DNA from: Brassica napus
Taxonomy: Eukaryota; Streptophyta; Magnoliopsida; Brassicales; Brassicaceae
Length of the DNA stretch: 64,000 nt
Direction: 5' to 3'
NCBI RefSeq assembly: GCF_020379485.1
Contig: NC_063445.1
Coordinates: 51,361,422-51,425,421 of the forward strand
Below, piece after piece: positions 9,044 to 21,999 of the stretch. Numbering within the stretch: the first letter of the stretch is position 1; each line of letters starts with the position of its first letter. Below the pieces are notes generated by a model. That model had not been told where the DNA came from and ran no database searches. It saw only the letters and a program-made list of their open reading frames with translations. The position numbers and the translations under genes were made by a program.

Positions 9044-12000
9044 TTAATATTCATCACCATCATCTTCAGACTCCCCTTGAGCTTCAGACTCGTCCCCAAT
9101 ATCCTCCAAAAGCTTATCAACATCAACTCCTAACTCTACCAGCTTCGCCGTCAGCTTCTCCACTTTGCTCTCCTCTTGTCCCAAACACACTAACAAGTCG
9201 TTCAACTCGTCCTCGCTCTCTTTCTGAGCTTCTTTTCTCACTTCTTCTTTAATCGCTTCTACATCAGGATACTCCATAGGATCTTCTCCTCCTTTCAAGG
9301 ATCTCACCTCTTTCTCGAGATGGTAGTTCGCTTGTTCCAGGCTGTTGTATGCGTCCGACAGGCCCTTCAGGTCTGATTCGAGTTTCGCGGCAACGTTCTT
9401 GTATTCTGATGCCTCGGACTCGATCTTGGCTTTTTCTGATTTGATCGTCTCTAAACGCTGAGATGTTTCTTGGAGTTCTCGCTTGATGCTATCTATATGA
9501 ACCTTCTCCATTACTGTACTTGCTCTTTGCTCTGATCCTTGAGATTGCTCACTCCTCCCAGAGCTAGCTACGTCTTCTGCCAAAGCAGCGTTCCGAGCAA
9601 GAAGGTTCTGGAAAAGTATACAGAGGTCGACAATAAGCTCTTTAAGGCACAACTGATGTTGAGATTTTTTTATTTTTTTTTGTCTCTTCTAACTTTAACA
9701 TACTTAAAAACCATATATATCACATAAATTTGGAGACCTATTGTATGAATATTTGCTTCCTCACAGTGTTCCAAAAATTGGTCTAGGCGGCATATAGTCG
9801 AAAAATTGGACCTAAACGAAACGATTTTTTTCAGAACGATTTTTGAAGAAAATGGTCTAGGCGTTCAAAAAGTCGGTCTAATCAATAATTCCATATAAAG
9901 CGCATAACTAGCGTCTAGCTATTCTTGAACATTGCTTCCTCCGAATCCATTCTTAACAGAAACTCAAACGTTTCCTATAATACGTTGTAACAAGATGCTA
10001 TGCATCCTAATAACTTCTCTAACCTCTCATGATTTTCAGATTTCATGTTACTGAGAATCTCTAAATTTTCCTTCTTTTAATTGTAATCAAACAACGAAAT
10101 AGCATAGACGAGCTGAGCAAGAAGGCTGTACCTGAATCTCCGAGCATTGTTTCTCTATAAAAGCTTTCAAGCGGTTGATGTAGTTTTTCTCACTTTCTCC
10201 GCTCCTCTGCTCCAAATCCGCCGGTACTACAGCCACCTCACTTTTTGGCCGACTATACACGTCCACGATTCTCTCTCTAATGCTACCTTCAAGGCTCTTC
10301 ACTAAGCCTGTGAAGCTAGGATCAAACAACGATATGAGCATCGGGTGATCCTCGTTCCCCTTATCCATCGCACCTGCCACGTCAACATCCTCAATCTCGG
10401 CTTCGCTAGGCGTGGCTGTTCTCGTCAACGGTTCATGATCCTCTCGAGGCCCCACGGAGGAAGAAGAGAAGACGAAGCTGCTCTGCATCTCTTCGAACTT
10501 CGAGAAGTACGTTGTGAGCCCCATCTTCTGGCTCACAGCATCAACTACAGCGAAAGCATCTTTACCATTCTCATTTGATTTGTTGTAGATGACGCATTCT
10601 CCCAGTAGGATAGACGCCAAGCCTCTTATGCAAACTGTTGCAGCTGGGTTTGCTACCAGATCGAGCAGGTACGTTAGGTGGTGGCGTGAATCTAGAAAGC
10701 ACTGAACTGCAGCTGGGCAATCAACGGTCCATGTGACAAGCAGTTTTAAAATGATCTGTTGAATATATGATTTTGATTTATCTTTGCTTTTCATGGAAGA
10801 GGCAACTGCTAGGTATCTGACGATCCTTTGAAAGAGAGGCTCTGGAGTTCCCATGGACGGCACAGGTGACTCAAGTACTATTTTTAAAGCCTGTTGAGTT
10901 TCCGAAACAGTCAGGCAATGAACCTAAGGTATAAAGTTATGGTGGCATTGAAGTCAATTACCTTTTCCTTGCACTGAACGTTGTCTTTCAAAACATGAGA
11001 AAGAATGCTCGCAGCTCTGCAACATGTCTGTTTGAAATAAATAGATTAGTTCTGGAAAACATAACAAATTAACATCCAACAGAGACACAAATATTTTACC
11101 TCAAGATTCCCATCAGTTTCACCAGAGCAAATGCCTCGCAATAACATACTGACACAAATATAAAATTCCAGTAAGATTTGATACAAGAGCATTAGGTCAA
11201 AAGCGCGGTGAAATCTTTTCAAAAAAAAAAAAACTGTGAAAGCTGAAGGAGAACGGAAAAGAAGATAACACCTTCCAAAGGACATGTTAACATCATCTTC
11301 TAGAGGATCTCGGGTGGTGGGATGTGGTTGGGGTATTAAAGTTGAAGCTAACATTGCTTGACCCTCCCGATTTTTCTGAAAACGTTTAGAGAATGTAACA
11401 ATAAGCTGCAAGCTCACATTACACTATCAAATAATAACATGTAACACAAAAAGTTCCAAACCTCACAGAAGGTCTTGAAGACATAATCAGCAGCAACAAA
11501 CTCTTGAATACTAGATGTCTGTAAAATGATCCGGAGGATAGAATTGAGTGCAGGTTCTGCTTGCCGATCTTCACCAAGAACTTTGCTAGCAAGGATATCA
11601 CGGTTCTTGGGATGTCCATCAACCAGATCTCCAATGCATTTAAATGTCTAGTAGCAAAGAATCAAAAAATAGAAGACCCATTAGATACTTAAGCTAACTC
11701 TGTCTAGATGATACATTAACAATCTCTAGATAAAAACCCATAAACACACACACCAGTTCCATGGTCAACTTAGAAACAAGGTTCAACAAAAGAATTCGAG
11801 AAGTTAAATTGAATTATTCGAAATTATTGTCAATTGCACAAATCAGAAAAGAAATTTGAAATACAATGAAATTTGAATGATAACAAAGGAGTTTTGCTTA
11901 CCATGCACCGAACAGCAACAGGCGACCATTGGCTTTCAACACCCAACATAAGGAGGTGGTCTAGCAGTTTTTTCTGTTGATTAGACCAAACATGATACAT

Positions 12001-14736
12001 ATAATGAGGAACATATTTGATCCGGTCAACAATAGGGAGCCACAACATTCTTACATGTTAACAAACCTGAACTAGAACCGTTCTATTTGCCAGCTTGTTT
12101 GAATCTTTTCCAGGGTCCGTATCTGCACCTCCCATGATCAGCATATTGATTGTCTCCAGTGCACACAGTAGATTAACAGTCTACTAGGATTTTGTTCATT
12201 CAAAAGGAAAAAAAGTATTAACAAAGTTGCACTAGCTGGTAGAATCAATCCAAAATGAGAGAAAATGATCTAACCTTCTGCTGGGTGAACTTATATGTAA
12301 TCCCTCGCAGTTTTAGAACTGAAATGATTGGTTCAAAACCCATGGTCTCCCTTAGTAGTATCTGTACAGTTTCAAATATCAGCCTGTGTGCAGATCTAGT
12401 AAATAAATCAGAAAAATAAAGAACATTTACAAAGCTTTGAAACCTGGTTTGATGAACTGTTGCGAAGAAGATTTTTCAACAACTCCAGACAGTCCTGTAA
12501 AGAACGAACACTATTAGTTCAAATGCCATGGACAAGGAATCTGAACTTAACAATAAGCATTGGAAATGATTGCAAAAATTGCAGGAAGATAACATATGGA
12601 CACGTGCCAATAATTGTGTAGACCTAAATTAAAGAGAAAAAGATCATTTTTCTTTTTCAAATGTCAAATTCTTAACATAACAATAGTGCTATCATCTATT
12701 TTAAAAAAGCTACTGGTCACCTGCACAACCACATCGCCATCTGAGCCCCCTTCCTCCTTGATGATGCTAAAAATCTTTTCAAATGCACCTTCAAAGACAA
12801 CAATTTTTTGGATCTCCTACAAGTAATTAATCATTAAGCGAGATCTATCAGATTCGATGGCTACTTCAGCTAAAGGCAGCAGAAAACGAACAGTTATCTC
12901 ACCTCTGCTTCACGCGTCAAGTGCGTAAGAAGCAACAAAGCTTCGTTCCGGATTACCTGTAAGCCAAACACCAATAAATGACGTTAATGAAATATGATAT
13001 ACATCCCATCCCAAACTAATAAGTATTTGAGGTTAGCTGAAGGCTAAAGAGACAGACTCTTAAACAAACCAATAGCAACGTTGAAAATATCCAAGACATA
13101 GTTAACTGTTACCTCCCTATCCATCAGCATATCCATGAGCCGAGTTATGCCGCGAGGAGTAGTCAAAATAGCTTCCTGCAATCTGAAGAGACCATCAACA
13201 AAAGACTCTACAGCATAAAGATGGCACAGAGTTAACACTTTGTAAGAATATATACCTATTTTGAGAGTTCATAAGAAGAGCTGTCAAGATCTGGAGAGTG
13301 AAATATCGAACATAAAAATCTTCTTCTTCCTGCCATACCACGAGGAGAACAAACCATATGATATGATGCACGCATAAAAATTTAACAAGACAGAAATATA
13401 TTTTCTTCTGAAAAAAAAGAGTAAACTCTAACCAGCAAACTCAAAAGAAGAGTGATATTTTCAGCTTCACGGGAGAGCAAATCGGAATTCATAAGAGCGG
13501 CATGGACTTCAGTCTTCTGTGCCCTTGCATGATCGATTGGCGTTAGAGCGCCAAGAAGAGTTTCTAAGGCACCTCGAACCTGGACAGACAAACAATAAGT
13601 TAAAACATAGCACAAGTGCACAACACAGTCAGATCAACAAGAAATTAGATAACAAACTCTGAATAATCTCACGGTAAAACAACAAGACTTTTACAAGTGT
13701 AAATGTTATAGTAAAGACTGTCATGCTAAACCAAAACGCATAATGGAAGAAATCAACATTTCCATGTTTCCACCACCCTCCTTATTATTGATTTGGTTCT
13801 GAACTATCCGTCTGTTTCCAAAGACTACAAACATAGAGTTAAAATTCTACTCTCCCAAAAAAAAAACGTATTTACTTTGCTTCAACAAATGTTGCTACAT
13901 GTTCCATCAAGTGAGGGAAAGAGGGACTGCTATGACGTAAGGACAAACAGCAATCTGCGGAAGCAAGATACTACAAAAGAGAAATGAAAAAGGAAGATAA
14001 CGCACCATTTCAACATCATCCCGCTGGTCCTTCAGGATGCCCACTACCACAGGGAATCCTGAAATCACGGAAATTAAAATTATTAAACCGCAGTCTCAAT
14101 TTGATCTCACATTCAGTCAGACGCAATACAGAAAAGAAAGAAAGAAAGAAAGAAAGAGACTTACCGGATGCACCGAAAGCAAGTTGAGCAGCATTACTTT
14201 CAGCAACAACAGACTGAAGTTCTACTATAGCACTTCTCCTATCGTCAGGCAAAGTACCATTACTTATACGATCCAGCAGCCGTTGAATGTAACTACATAA
14301 CACAAAAACACCTTAATAGAAAAAAAAGAATGCGCATTTAAATAAAATTCTCAACACTTAACTGTATTATTCAAACTGGTAGTAAATTAAAGAGAAAACA
14401 ACATGTACCTGTCTTCATTAGAAGATGGATTGTCTCCGAAAACCAAACCAACAACTCCCTGTACAACAAGAGCTCAGAACCAAGTTAAGAACAACCATAA
14501 GCACTAAAAGCAAAATTCATGCGAAGAGATACAAAGATAATACACACTAATAATAAACCGGATCCTAATGTTTTTATGATGACATTAAACCGGTTTAGTA
14601 TACACACTAACCAAATCAAAACAGAATCCTCTAAAATCTACCGTAATTAGAAATCGCAGAACCAGGGGAAGCCAATGTGGTGATAAAAACACACACAAGG
14701 ATTCGAAATCACCTTATAACGGGATGCTAAATCCAT
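9044..14736 (-). CDS. GC6: Golgin candidate 6 / p115-like vesicle tethering protein
   Basis: This is the plant p115/Uso1 tether (GC6, also MAG4), a peripheral Golgi protein needed for ER-to-Golgi transport. I can place 19 coding exons with GT-AG borders: 14713-14736, 14409-14458, 14165-14292, 14006-14058, 13433-13579, 13256-13329, 13113-13182, 12903-12956, 12721-12816, 12444-12494, 12275-12361, 12067-12180, 11902-11973, 11462-11647, 11272-11375, 11100-11148, 10962-11027, 10132-10890 and 9044-9607. Phases agree throughout and give 915 aa, close to the Arabidopsis length of about 914. Residues 1 to about 690 are the armadillo-like globular head (MDLASRYK, then RLLDRISNGTLPDDRR, HLLMLGVESQW). 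About 729-880 is coiled coil (NLLARNAALAEDV...ANYHLEKEVRSLKGG). The tail is acidic (GDESEAQGESEDDGDEY), as in p115. No lesion is visible. An in-frame ATG at 14880 would add 48 codons, but MDLASRYK is the family start. Confidence 0.97.
9764..9934. mobile_element. hAT-like MITE in GC6 intron 18
   Basis: A 171-bp insertion has imperfect terminal inverted repeats, CAGTGTTC at the left and CAATGTTC at the right when read inward. It is flanked by CTTCCTCA (9756-9763) and CTTCCTCC (9935-9942), a 7-of-8 match. Eight-base duplications and CA-G ends are typical of hAT elements. It has no coding content and lies between exons 18 and 19, away from the splice sites. Confidence 0.65.
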
Positions 14737-15234
14737 TATCTCGATCGTATCGGATAGGTTACAGATTGTGAGCAGTACGGAGAGGATCAGACAAGGAAGA
14801 CGAACCCTCCAATCAGCGAAACAGCGAACAGATACGCACGATCTCTTTCTCTTGTTCACGTGACCGATCTTTTCAAGCAAAGTCAGGAAGCCGTGAAATT
14901 ATAAACTGAGGGAAGAAGAAGAAGAAGAAGCAGAAGAAGAAGGTCGATGACGTTACGCTCTCTACTCACGCCCACACCTGATACTAGCTCCTAACTCATA
15001 TCGTGTATCGCAACCGCATCAAGTGGACCGTTAAGATTAGGGTATGCTCAAATATGGGCCAATCAAGTCCAATGGGCTTATATTTATATTTTGTTGTATT
15101 ATCAGCTTTGACTAACAAATAAAATAGAGTTCATTAGTTAGTGTGGGCGGTTTTTACCCTAAGACTTTAATCCGAATCAAAAAACTGAAATCCGATCCAA
15201 ACCATTATAAAAAAAATATCATGCACTTTTGGGT
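14737..15234 (-). promoter_or_regulatory. GC6 5' leader and upstream region
   Basis: The region between the GC6 start codon and the MULE-like element contains a GAA-type trinucleotide run (about 14913-14942), probably in the 5' UTR. No TATA box stands out, as expected for a broadly expressed gene. The sequence near 15170 is generic AT-rich DNA. Confidence 0.45.
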
Positions 15235-15243
15235 TTAGAACAA

Positions 15244-17947
15244 GGGTGAATTTGAGAGATAGCCAAAATCAAAAATGTAATTAAGAAACTCACTATGATT
15301 TTGACATAATTGAATCGGTGACATTTAATCTTCATATGATTCGGTTCTGCCATTTATTACAACAAGTTGCCGGTGAAACAGAAATATAAATGTCGTCGAC
15401 TGTAATCTATGTGGCTCAACAAAGAAGTGAGTTGGTGATAACTTATAAAAGAGAGGAGAACCACATGATTTATATATTTACCGTATACGGATTTGCTATG
15501 CGCAGTAATTGGTGGATTAAAATATATCTCCTTCCAATATATCTTGTATTCCATTTACCAACCTCAGTCAATCCATTTTTAAGATGAGTGCACGAAGAAG
15601 TTAATGTTTACCAGATTGTGCGTATACTATTCTATCTCGATTGCGTATATGCTATTTTATCTTTGGGACATAGTACATCATCCAAACATCCGCTGGAAAC
15701 TATACATATAAAACCAACCACAACAACTAAATAATATACCCAAACTCCTACTTAGTAAATCTAAACCCTAGTAAAAAAACTATAAACCAAAATATAATCT
15801 ATAAATTATTTTCCAATATTAAATCCAAATATAAATCATAATCCCAAATAGAATGAAACAAAATAAATAACATAGTACATATTTATGAAATTATGAAATG
15901 CCTTTGATTGCATAGAAAAAGTTAATGTTGATCCCAATCGTCTCCTCTCACCTTCTAAAAACTAAACCCTAAATTCTAATCACTAAACCCTAACCCAAAT
16001 ATAAACACTAAACTCAAATATCAAAATCTAAAAAATACATAATGTTATGTAATATTCAATTATATTATGTTATATTAAATTATATTATGTAACATGCCAA
16101 TTATATATCACCAAAATTGAAACACATGCATGATATGAAAGTTCAGAAGTGTTCTATTTCATATCACCGAAATAGTATATAACACCAACCCCATATCAGC
16201 TCCTCAATAATAAACCATATTTAAAACTCCATCATAAACCCCTGAATACTTAACATTAAACCATAATCACTACACTATAAACTCAAATATAAACCCTACG
16301 CCCAAATATAAACCATAAACCCAAATATTAAAAATATGTAAAGTTATTAATTTTCTTTAAATCATAAACCTACCCCCAATTTTACTCAAGTTTACACTTA
16401 TGTTGATCTGGTAAACGAAGTTATAAAATTGAGTTTTAAATGCTTGTTTTGATCAATACGCATAAACTAAGATTCATATCAATGATACCGCAACAACAAC
16501 AAAAATATAAATGGTAAAGATCATACATATATTCCATTTCACATGTATGATCTTTCCATTTTACGATCTATTCTACTTATATACACATTGCATCATTACA
16601 TATAAATAAAAATATATTCACCACATGGCTCAAATCCAGTTTGGAACAATCTACTTGGCAGCCTAAATCTTCCATTAGGATCCATATAACAAAGTAAATG
16701 TTAAATAAAATGTATAGTATAACAATAATGTGGAATGAAAACCATGTAAGACATATCGATAGCATAGATAACATATGAATTCAATGCATATGCAAGACTT
16801 GCCCAAACTGTGACGCATTCAACATCGCCAGGTCCTCATCCTATAATACACTCTTTATCACCTCAATCTAACGGAGGTTGAAATAGTTGTTAACCCTTTT
16901 CTTTTTAGTGGGTTCAAACCCTATCTCAAACAATCTACTTCGAATGCCTAACTCGTCTATGTCAAACCTGACAGATGAAAATAAGAAGGGAAAATAGTGA
17001 GTACGGAGGAAGCTATACTATTGTATATAGAAATTAATTTTTATGTAAAACAAAACAAGTATGGATAACGAATAGAAATGCATAAGATAAAAATCTACAA
17101 TTACATATGAAGTAGATAGCGTGAATTTATATTTAATTCCATTCCACTTCAATGGAATAGATCTACAACAAACCATACTATATACAAACGACGAAACAAC
17201 TATGTAATGCAAATGCTATTCCACACAACAATCAATCTGACAAGATTATGTATATGTGTATATCTGATAAAAAAAATATCAACTCAAACTTAAGAAAGAA
17301 TAAGAACATACGGGGGAACCCCAACCGACTATAAATTGTAGAGGTCAATTTATCTTACAGATCTGACATTCAAAGCCGAAAATGTTTTAGGTTTAATAGT
17401 TATAGTATCCTAGTTCCGAGTATATCTGAAATAGAAAAGAAAATAACATGAGATGAAGAGAAGCGAAGGTTAAAACCCAAGAACTTGATTACTGTGGGTG
17501 AAAAGATCAGAGAAGAATCGAGTTTGTTAAATAGAATAGACACAGGTTGTTGGGAGGCGCCGCTGCGGACTTAACGCTGTCGATTGGGAGCCGACTTCAG
17601 AAGCGGAGTAGAGGCGGAAGTTTATAACAGCGAAAGAGATGTCAAAAATCAAAGAGAAGCAGGCGGAGGCGACAGGGTTACTCCACTCGGTGCCGGAGAC
17701 CTTTCAAATTCTACGAAATTACCTAGATAAGTAAAAAAGAAGATGTGGAGAAAGGTAAGCCACGATTTACTGTTTTACACCTAATAATTAACATCAGAAA
17801 TTATTTTTTGTGCTGCAGGTTTTACCGGTTGACATAAGGGGCAACACAGTATTAATATAGAAAAGTAACGACGTATATAGATCTGTTAGGGTAATTGTGT
17901 AGATAGTGAATTAGGCTTTTTTGTGTGGCTATATGGCCTAATTTCCC
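15244..17947. mobile_element. MULE-like DNA transposon, non-autonomous
   Basis: A perfect 9-bp direct repeat TTAGAACAA flanks this block (15235-15243 and 17948-17956), the size made by Mutator-like transposases. The inner ends are imperfect inverted repeats: left GGGTGAATTTGAGAGATAGC, right (reverse complement) GGGAAATTAGGCCATATAGC, both continuing in CA and A-rich sequence. No transposase ORF longer than about 65 codons exists. The interior holds degenerate CTAAACCC runs (about 15755-16330). A GC-rich island at about 17540-17710 resembles gene 5' sequence and may be captured host DNA or the vestige of a transposase leader. Confidence 0.8.
15755..16330. repeat. Degenerate telomere-like CTAAACCC tracts
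   Basis: Scattered CTAAACCCTA, ACTAAACCC and AATATAAACCCTA units occur in AT-rich DNA inside the MULE-like element. They are too diverged for an interstitial telomere array. Confidence 0.5.
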
Positions 17948-17956
17948 TTAGAACAA

Positions 17957-18500
17957 TTCTAATCGAAACGGAATTCAACTATAATTCAAAAATATCTAAA
18001 ATTAATATTAATATTTTATATATGTTAAAAAAATTCAGATATTTTAGAGTATTATAATTTTTTTGTAGTTTATCTATTTATTATTTTGAATGATTTTAGT
18101 TAGTTTGAATAGTTTAACTAATTTTTAATTAGATTTTTGAATAATTTATATATTTTGAGTATTTTCTAGTTAATTGTTTTAGTTCTTTTAAAATAAATTG
18201 GGCTATAACCGATCTGGAATCAAACCGAATCCGACCCGAAATTAGTAAAATCTAAATGAAACTTATGAACATATTTTTTAAAATTCTAATCAATTGAATC
18301 GAATCTGAATGAGACACCGAACACCCATGCGACGTTCATTCAATAATGGAATAGTTGATTAGATTATAACTAAACTAAGTAAAGAGTAATAAATGATTGA
18401 ATAGTGTAAAGTGTAAAGTATCATATTATTTTCATTTATCCATCGTCAAATTTAACATCATGGTTCTATTGAATGTATTTGCCATGTCATGTTCTTCGTC
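17957..18500. other. AT-rich intergenic sequence
   Basis: No ORF or RNA gene is recognised. The right end near 18480-18660 is probably the 3' UTR of the minus-strand CRM gene. Confidence 0.5.
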
Positions 18501-18665
18501 TTCCACTGAATCATCACAAACAAACCAAAGCTAACAAAAACAGATATATCAGCTTTGAATACTCAGACCAGAGTTTCAACATCTTTCAGTTCTCATCTAA
18601 TAATCAGTTTCCAAGGATGTCAAAATAAAACTGTAAGAAACTATGCGATCTCATGTTCTTCATTT

Positions 18666-21169
18666 CTAATCACTATCACAATCCTCATCCTTTTGTTTTC
18701 CACTCTTTGTCTTCGAATTATTGATAGTAGTACCCTCTGTTGAACTATTATAATTACTGAATCTTGGTTGTTTAGATGCCGATACTCCCCTGTTTTCATC
18801 TTCCTCCTCATCGCTGCTCGAAATATAATTAGCAGGTGCATCTTCCTCATCTTCAGAGTCCCACATCGTGTTATCAAGATCACTCAGCACATCTTCATCA
18901 CTCCTCACTCGAGAACGAGGATCAGAGCTTCTTCTCATAAAATCATTTCCCTGCCTTCTTGTATCTGATCTCGGCCTGTCAAACCTCCTTGGGATTTCAT
19001 CATCATCCCCACTATCCAATTGATCACTGTCATCATCATCATCATCACTATGGTTGGATCTCCTCTGGCTACGTGTATCCCTTTCATTTCTTCTAAAGCC
19101 TTGACTTGAGTCTCTGCTTCTTCCTGCAAACTCCTCTCTGTTCCAATACCTTATTCTACCCGTTTCCTCTTGCTCCGCAGCTTCCTCTTCCTCCCACTCC
19201 TTATCTGCCGCCTCTTCTATCTCAGCTATGAATCTATCCAACTCCTCCTGGTCACTATCTTCTTCATCACCCGGTTCTGATCCTTCTGTATTTACAACAC
19301 TAGCTCCTCTTTCTGATTTTTTATCTCCATGGAAGACATAAGGGCTTCCTTCTTTTTTGTCGATTGCGTCGAAGAACGTTGAGGCTACTCTCTGGATGCT
19401 AGCCATGGCAACCGGATCTTCGGGGTTAACACCCATTCTCCTTAGCTGCTGTTCCGTTTTCTTGATGTTCAGCTTCTGTGATTCAAGTGCTTGTTCAAAT
19501 CTCGCTTTAAATAAAGCCTGCAAAACATAAATACTTGCTCATACCATAGCACTATCAAACAGTTACTAGAGCAAGCCACACTTCAATGATTCATTAATCC
19601 TAAACATAAATATTGTCTTAGCTGAAGATTTGGGCTTTGAGCATGCCGTTAAGTAACAATATCTTAACCTGGATAGTCTAAGACCAGCCTAACCGAACCA
19701 AAAAATTGGTTTTCGGTATGGTTACCTTTTGAGTTTGGTTTAATTCAGTAGGGTTGTGAAAAATGATTCGGTTTTTGATTTTTTCTAAAAATATAAAAAA
19801 ATAACCGAAAATAACCAAAATAAACCAAACCAAACTAATAGCGTTTAACTGAAATAACCGAATTTAACTGGAAATATCCAATTGTTTTTAGAAAATTATA
19901 CCGAATTCTAACAGGAAACCAAAATAATATCTGTTATTTACGGAAATAACCGAAATCAACCAAAAACCAAAAACCAAAAACCAAACCGATTAATTTCCGT
20001 TTACTTCAGTGGGATTGTGGACGAACCGAATAAACCTAAACCGGATAATACCCGAACCGAAATAAACCAAAACCCACATGCCTATTTCCTAATGCTAATA
20101 TGAACTAAAGTATCATCCTATAACCACAGAAGCCTAAGTTTTATACTGCATTTACCTTCCGTTTTGTGAGGGTGTTAACAGGAATCAAGTTCTTGGGCTG
20201 CCTGTAGTTTCTACCACGGAACATAATAATAGTCTTCACATTATGTATGTTTATGACAACCCCACCGCTCAGGCTCGCTATCATGGTCGCCATCTCTTTA
20301 ATCTTCTCCTTTGGAAAGTTATCGCAGCAAACCTGCACCGTCTCATGAAACTTCCAGTGCATATGCATGTTTTGAACCACTCCTCCAAAGACTCCACGGA
20401 CACCAACGGGAACATAGTTTTTGTTCTTGAAACCGATTTTCTTGAACGCTTGGATCTGCTCAGGCGTGAATAGCTCGGGGTCATGCACAGGTGATGGCAG
20501 CTCGGGGAGATCGTACTTCTTGAGCTTTTGTAACAGAAGCGCAACTTTCTTCTTCGCCTGCATCAAATACAAGTACAACAACACTCAAACTCAACCTATT
20601 CACACAGTAAGACAAAGCACACATATGAATGCTAGTGGATGATGTTATATACCCTTTTGAGGTTGTAGATGAGTCTTTCTTCATCAGTCATGAGTTTCTT
20701 CTTCAGCTTTTTAGCTCTCCTGATCTCTCTTAAAGTCTTACCAGACTCCTTACGCATTCTACTCTCTACTTTACTCCTCATGCTCCTTCCTCTAGCCGTT
20801 GACATAGCTCGTGACCATCCTTTAAAGACTTGATGCGTCAATGGCTGAAATGAATTGGAATTGCCCTCACTGGAGCTACCAGGCTGCAGAATCAGATTGC
20901 TTGTAACATGATTCGATGACACAACCAGATTCCTTCAAAATCAAAATCCAGAAATTCCATAATAGCAAAACCAATCATTTGGGTATAAAAGGTATAAACT
21001 TTGGGAGATGGGTATTCGGAGAAATCTGAATTATCATAGAGAAAATAGGATTCAGAGGTGGAAAATGGGTTTAGGGTTTTGGAGTCTGAAGTTACCTGGA
21101 GGAATCGGAGTGAAGGAGAGACGATAGAGAGCGACTACAAGTTCTCAAAAGATTCCTCGTCGCGAACAT
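18666..21169 (-). CDS. CFM9: CRM-domain (CRS1/YhbY) RNA splicing factor, mitochondrial
   Basis: Four coding exons join in phase: 21096-21169, 20653-20932, 20156-20557 and 18666-19517, giving 535 aa. The start ATG at 21169 opens an Arg/Ser-rich, acid-free leader (MFATRNLLRTCSRSLSSLL), a typical mitochondrial presequence. Exon 2 is basic (GRSMRSKVESRMRKESGKTL). Exon 3 holds one CRM domain (about residues 165-250): FTPEQIQAFKKIGFKNKNYV, the GxxG loop in GVRGVFGG, then HMHWKFHETVQVCCDNF and GGVVINIHNVKTIIMFRGRNY. CRM proteins bind group II introns and assist organelle splicing. Exon 4 is very acidic and low-complexity (EEDSDQEELDRFIAEIEE, HSDDDDDDSDQ). The position beside GC6 fits At3g27550 (CFM9); that symbol rests on recalled synteny. 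Intron 3 carries an AACCGAAA-type repeat. Confidence 0.9.
19690..20080. repeat. AACCGAAA-type simple repeat in CFM9 intron 3
   Basis: Intron 3 (19518-20155) is filled with degenerate AACCGAAA/AACCAAAA units such as ATAACCGAAAATAACCAAAA. Similar text recurs near 23340-23760 in an intron of the next gene. Confidence 0.7.
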
Positions 21170-21319
21170 TTGGCCTTCTGTCAGTGAAGCTACTAGCACA
21201 AGGAGAACTGGCAAATTATCGAACAAGAGAGAAGTCCCGGTAAGGGTTTGAGGGTTTTGGAGAAGACGATCCTAAATATTTACTATTTTATTTATTGTTT
21301 TCCCACAATGTCCAACCGA

Positions 21320-21391
21320 GTCGTTGTAGTATAGTGGTAAGTATTCCCGCCTGTCACGCGGGTGACCCGGGTTCGATCCCCGGCAACGGCG
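21320..21391 (+). tRNA. tRNA-Asp (GTC)
   Basis: This is a 72-nt cloverleaf without an intron. The acceptor stem GTCGTTG pairs with CAACGGC (one G-T pair), discriminator G. The A box reads TAGTATAGTGGT and the B box GGTTCGATCC. The anticodon loop CTGTCAC carries GTC. A T5 run at 21392-21396 is a pol III terminator. It lies between the two minus-strand genes, within 160 bp of the CRM gene start. Confidence 0.96.
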
Positions 21392-21396
21392 TTTTT

Positions 21397-21999
21397 ATGT
21401 TTTAAAATCAGTCTGACATTTTAAAATTTACCGATATAGTAATGAGGCAATAACATAAGAAAAGGGTTGTCCAGATGAACTTTTTTTTTCACTCGGGAGA
21501 CGAACAATAAATTTTGTCTTTACTGTGATCTAACTTCTGTGCATTCATAGAACAATAATACATACATTATGATATAATTCCATTCATGAACACTTCCTCA
21601 CGTTTCCTTTACACAACTACAACCGAAATGTAAAGTCTATCATCATCTATTAGCAGCAGAAGAAGATTGTCAGCCGCTAGATTATCAGTTACCCCATATA
21701 CAATCAAACTAGAATTAGATCGATATACTTAAGAGCACAGAACCAACACAAGCTAACCAACTAAACCGATTCAATCCAAAAAATGAATACACACGAAATC
21801 AGGGGAAGAGGCTAATAACACATTTATTCAAAGGCAGAGTATACATGCCATTCCTGAATTGTCAAACCGATATATGGTTACATGGTTCAAAAGATCATTA
21901 CCTCCATGTTCTTTTTCTCTTCTTTTCTATGCTACGAGAAATATAGTTTTATACTTGTTGTGTAAGTTCTTCTTAAAATGTAAAACGTAGGGTGGTTTC
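21397..21999. other. Intergenic and 3' UTR of the sucrase/ferredoxin-like gene
   Basis: No ORF or RNA is recognised. The segment from about 21830 is probably the 3' UTR of the minus-strand gene that ends at 22000. Confidence 0.45.
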
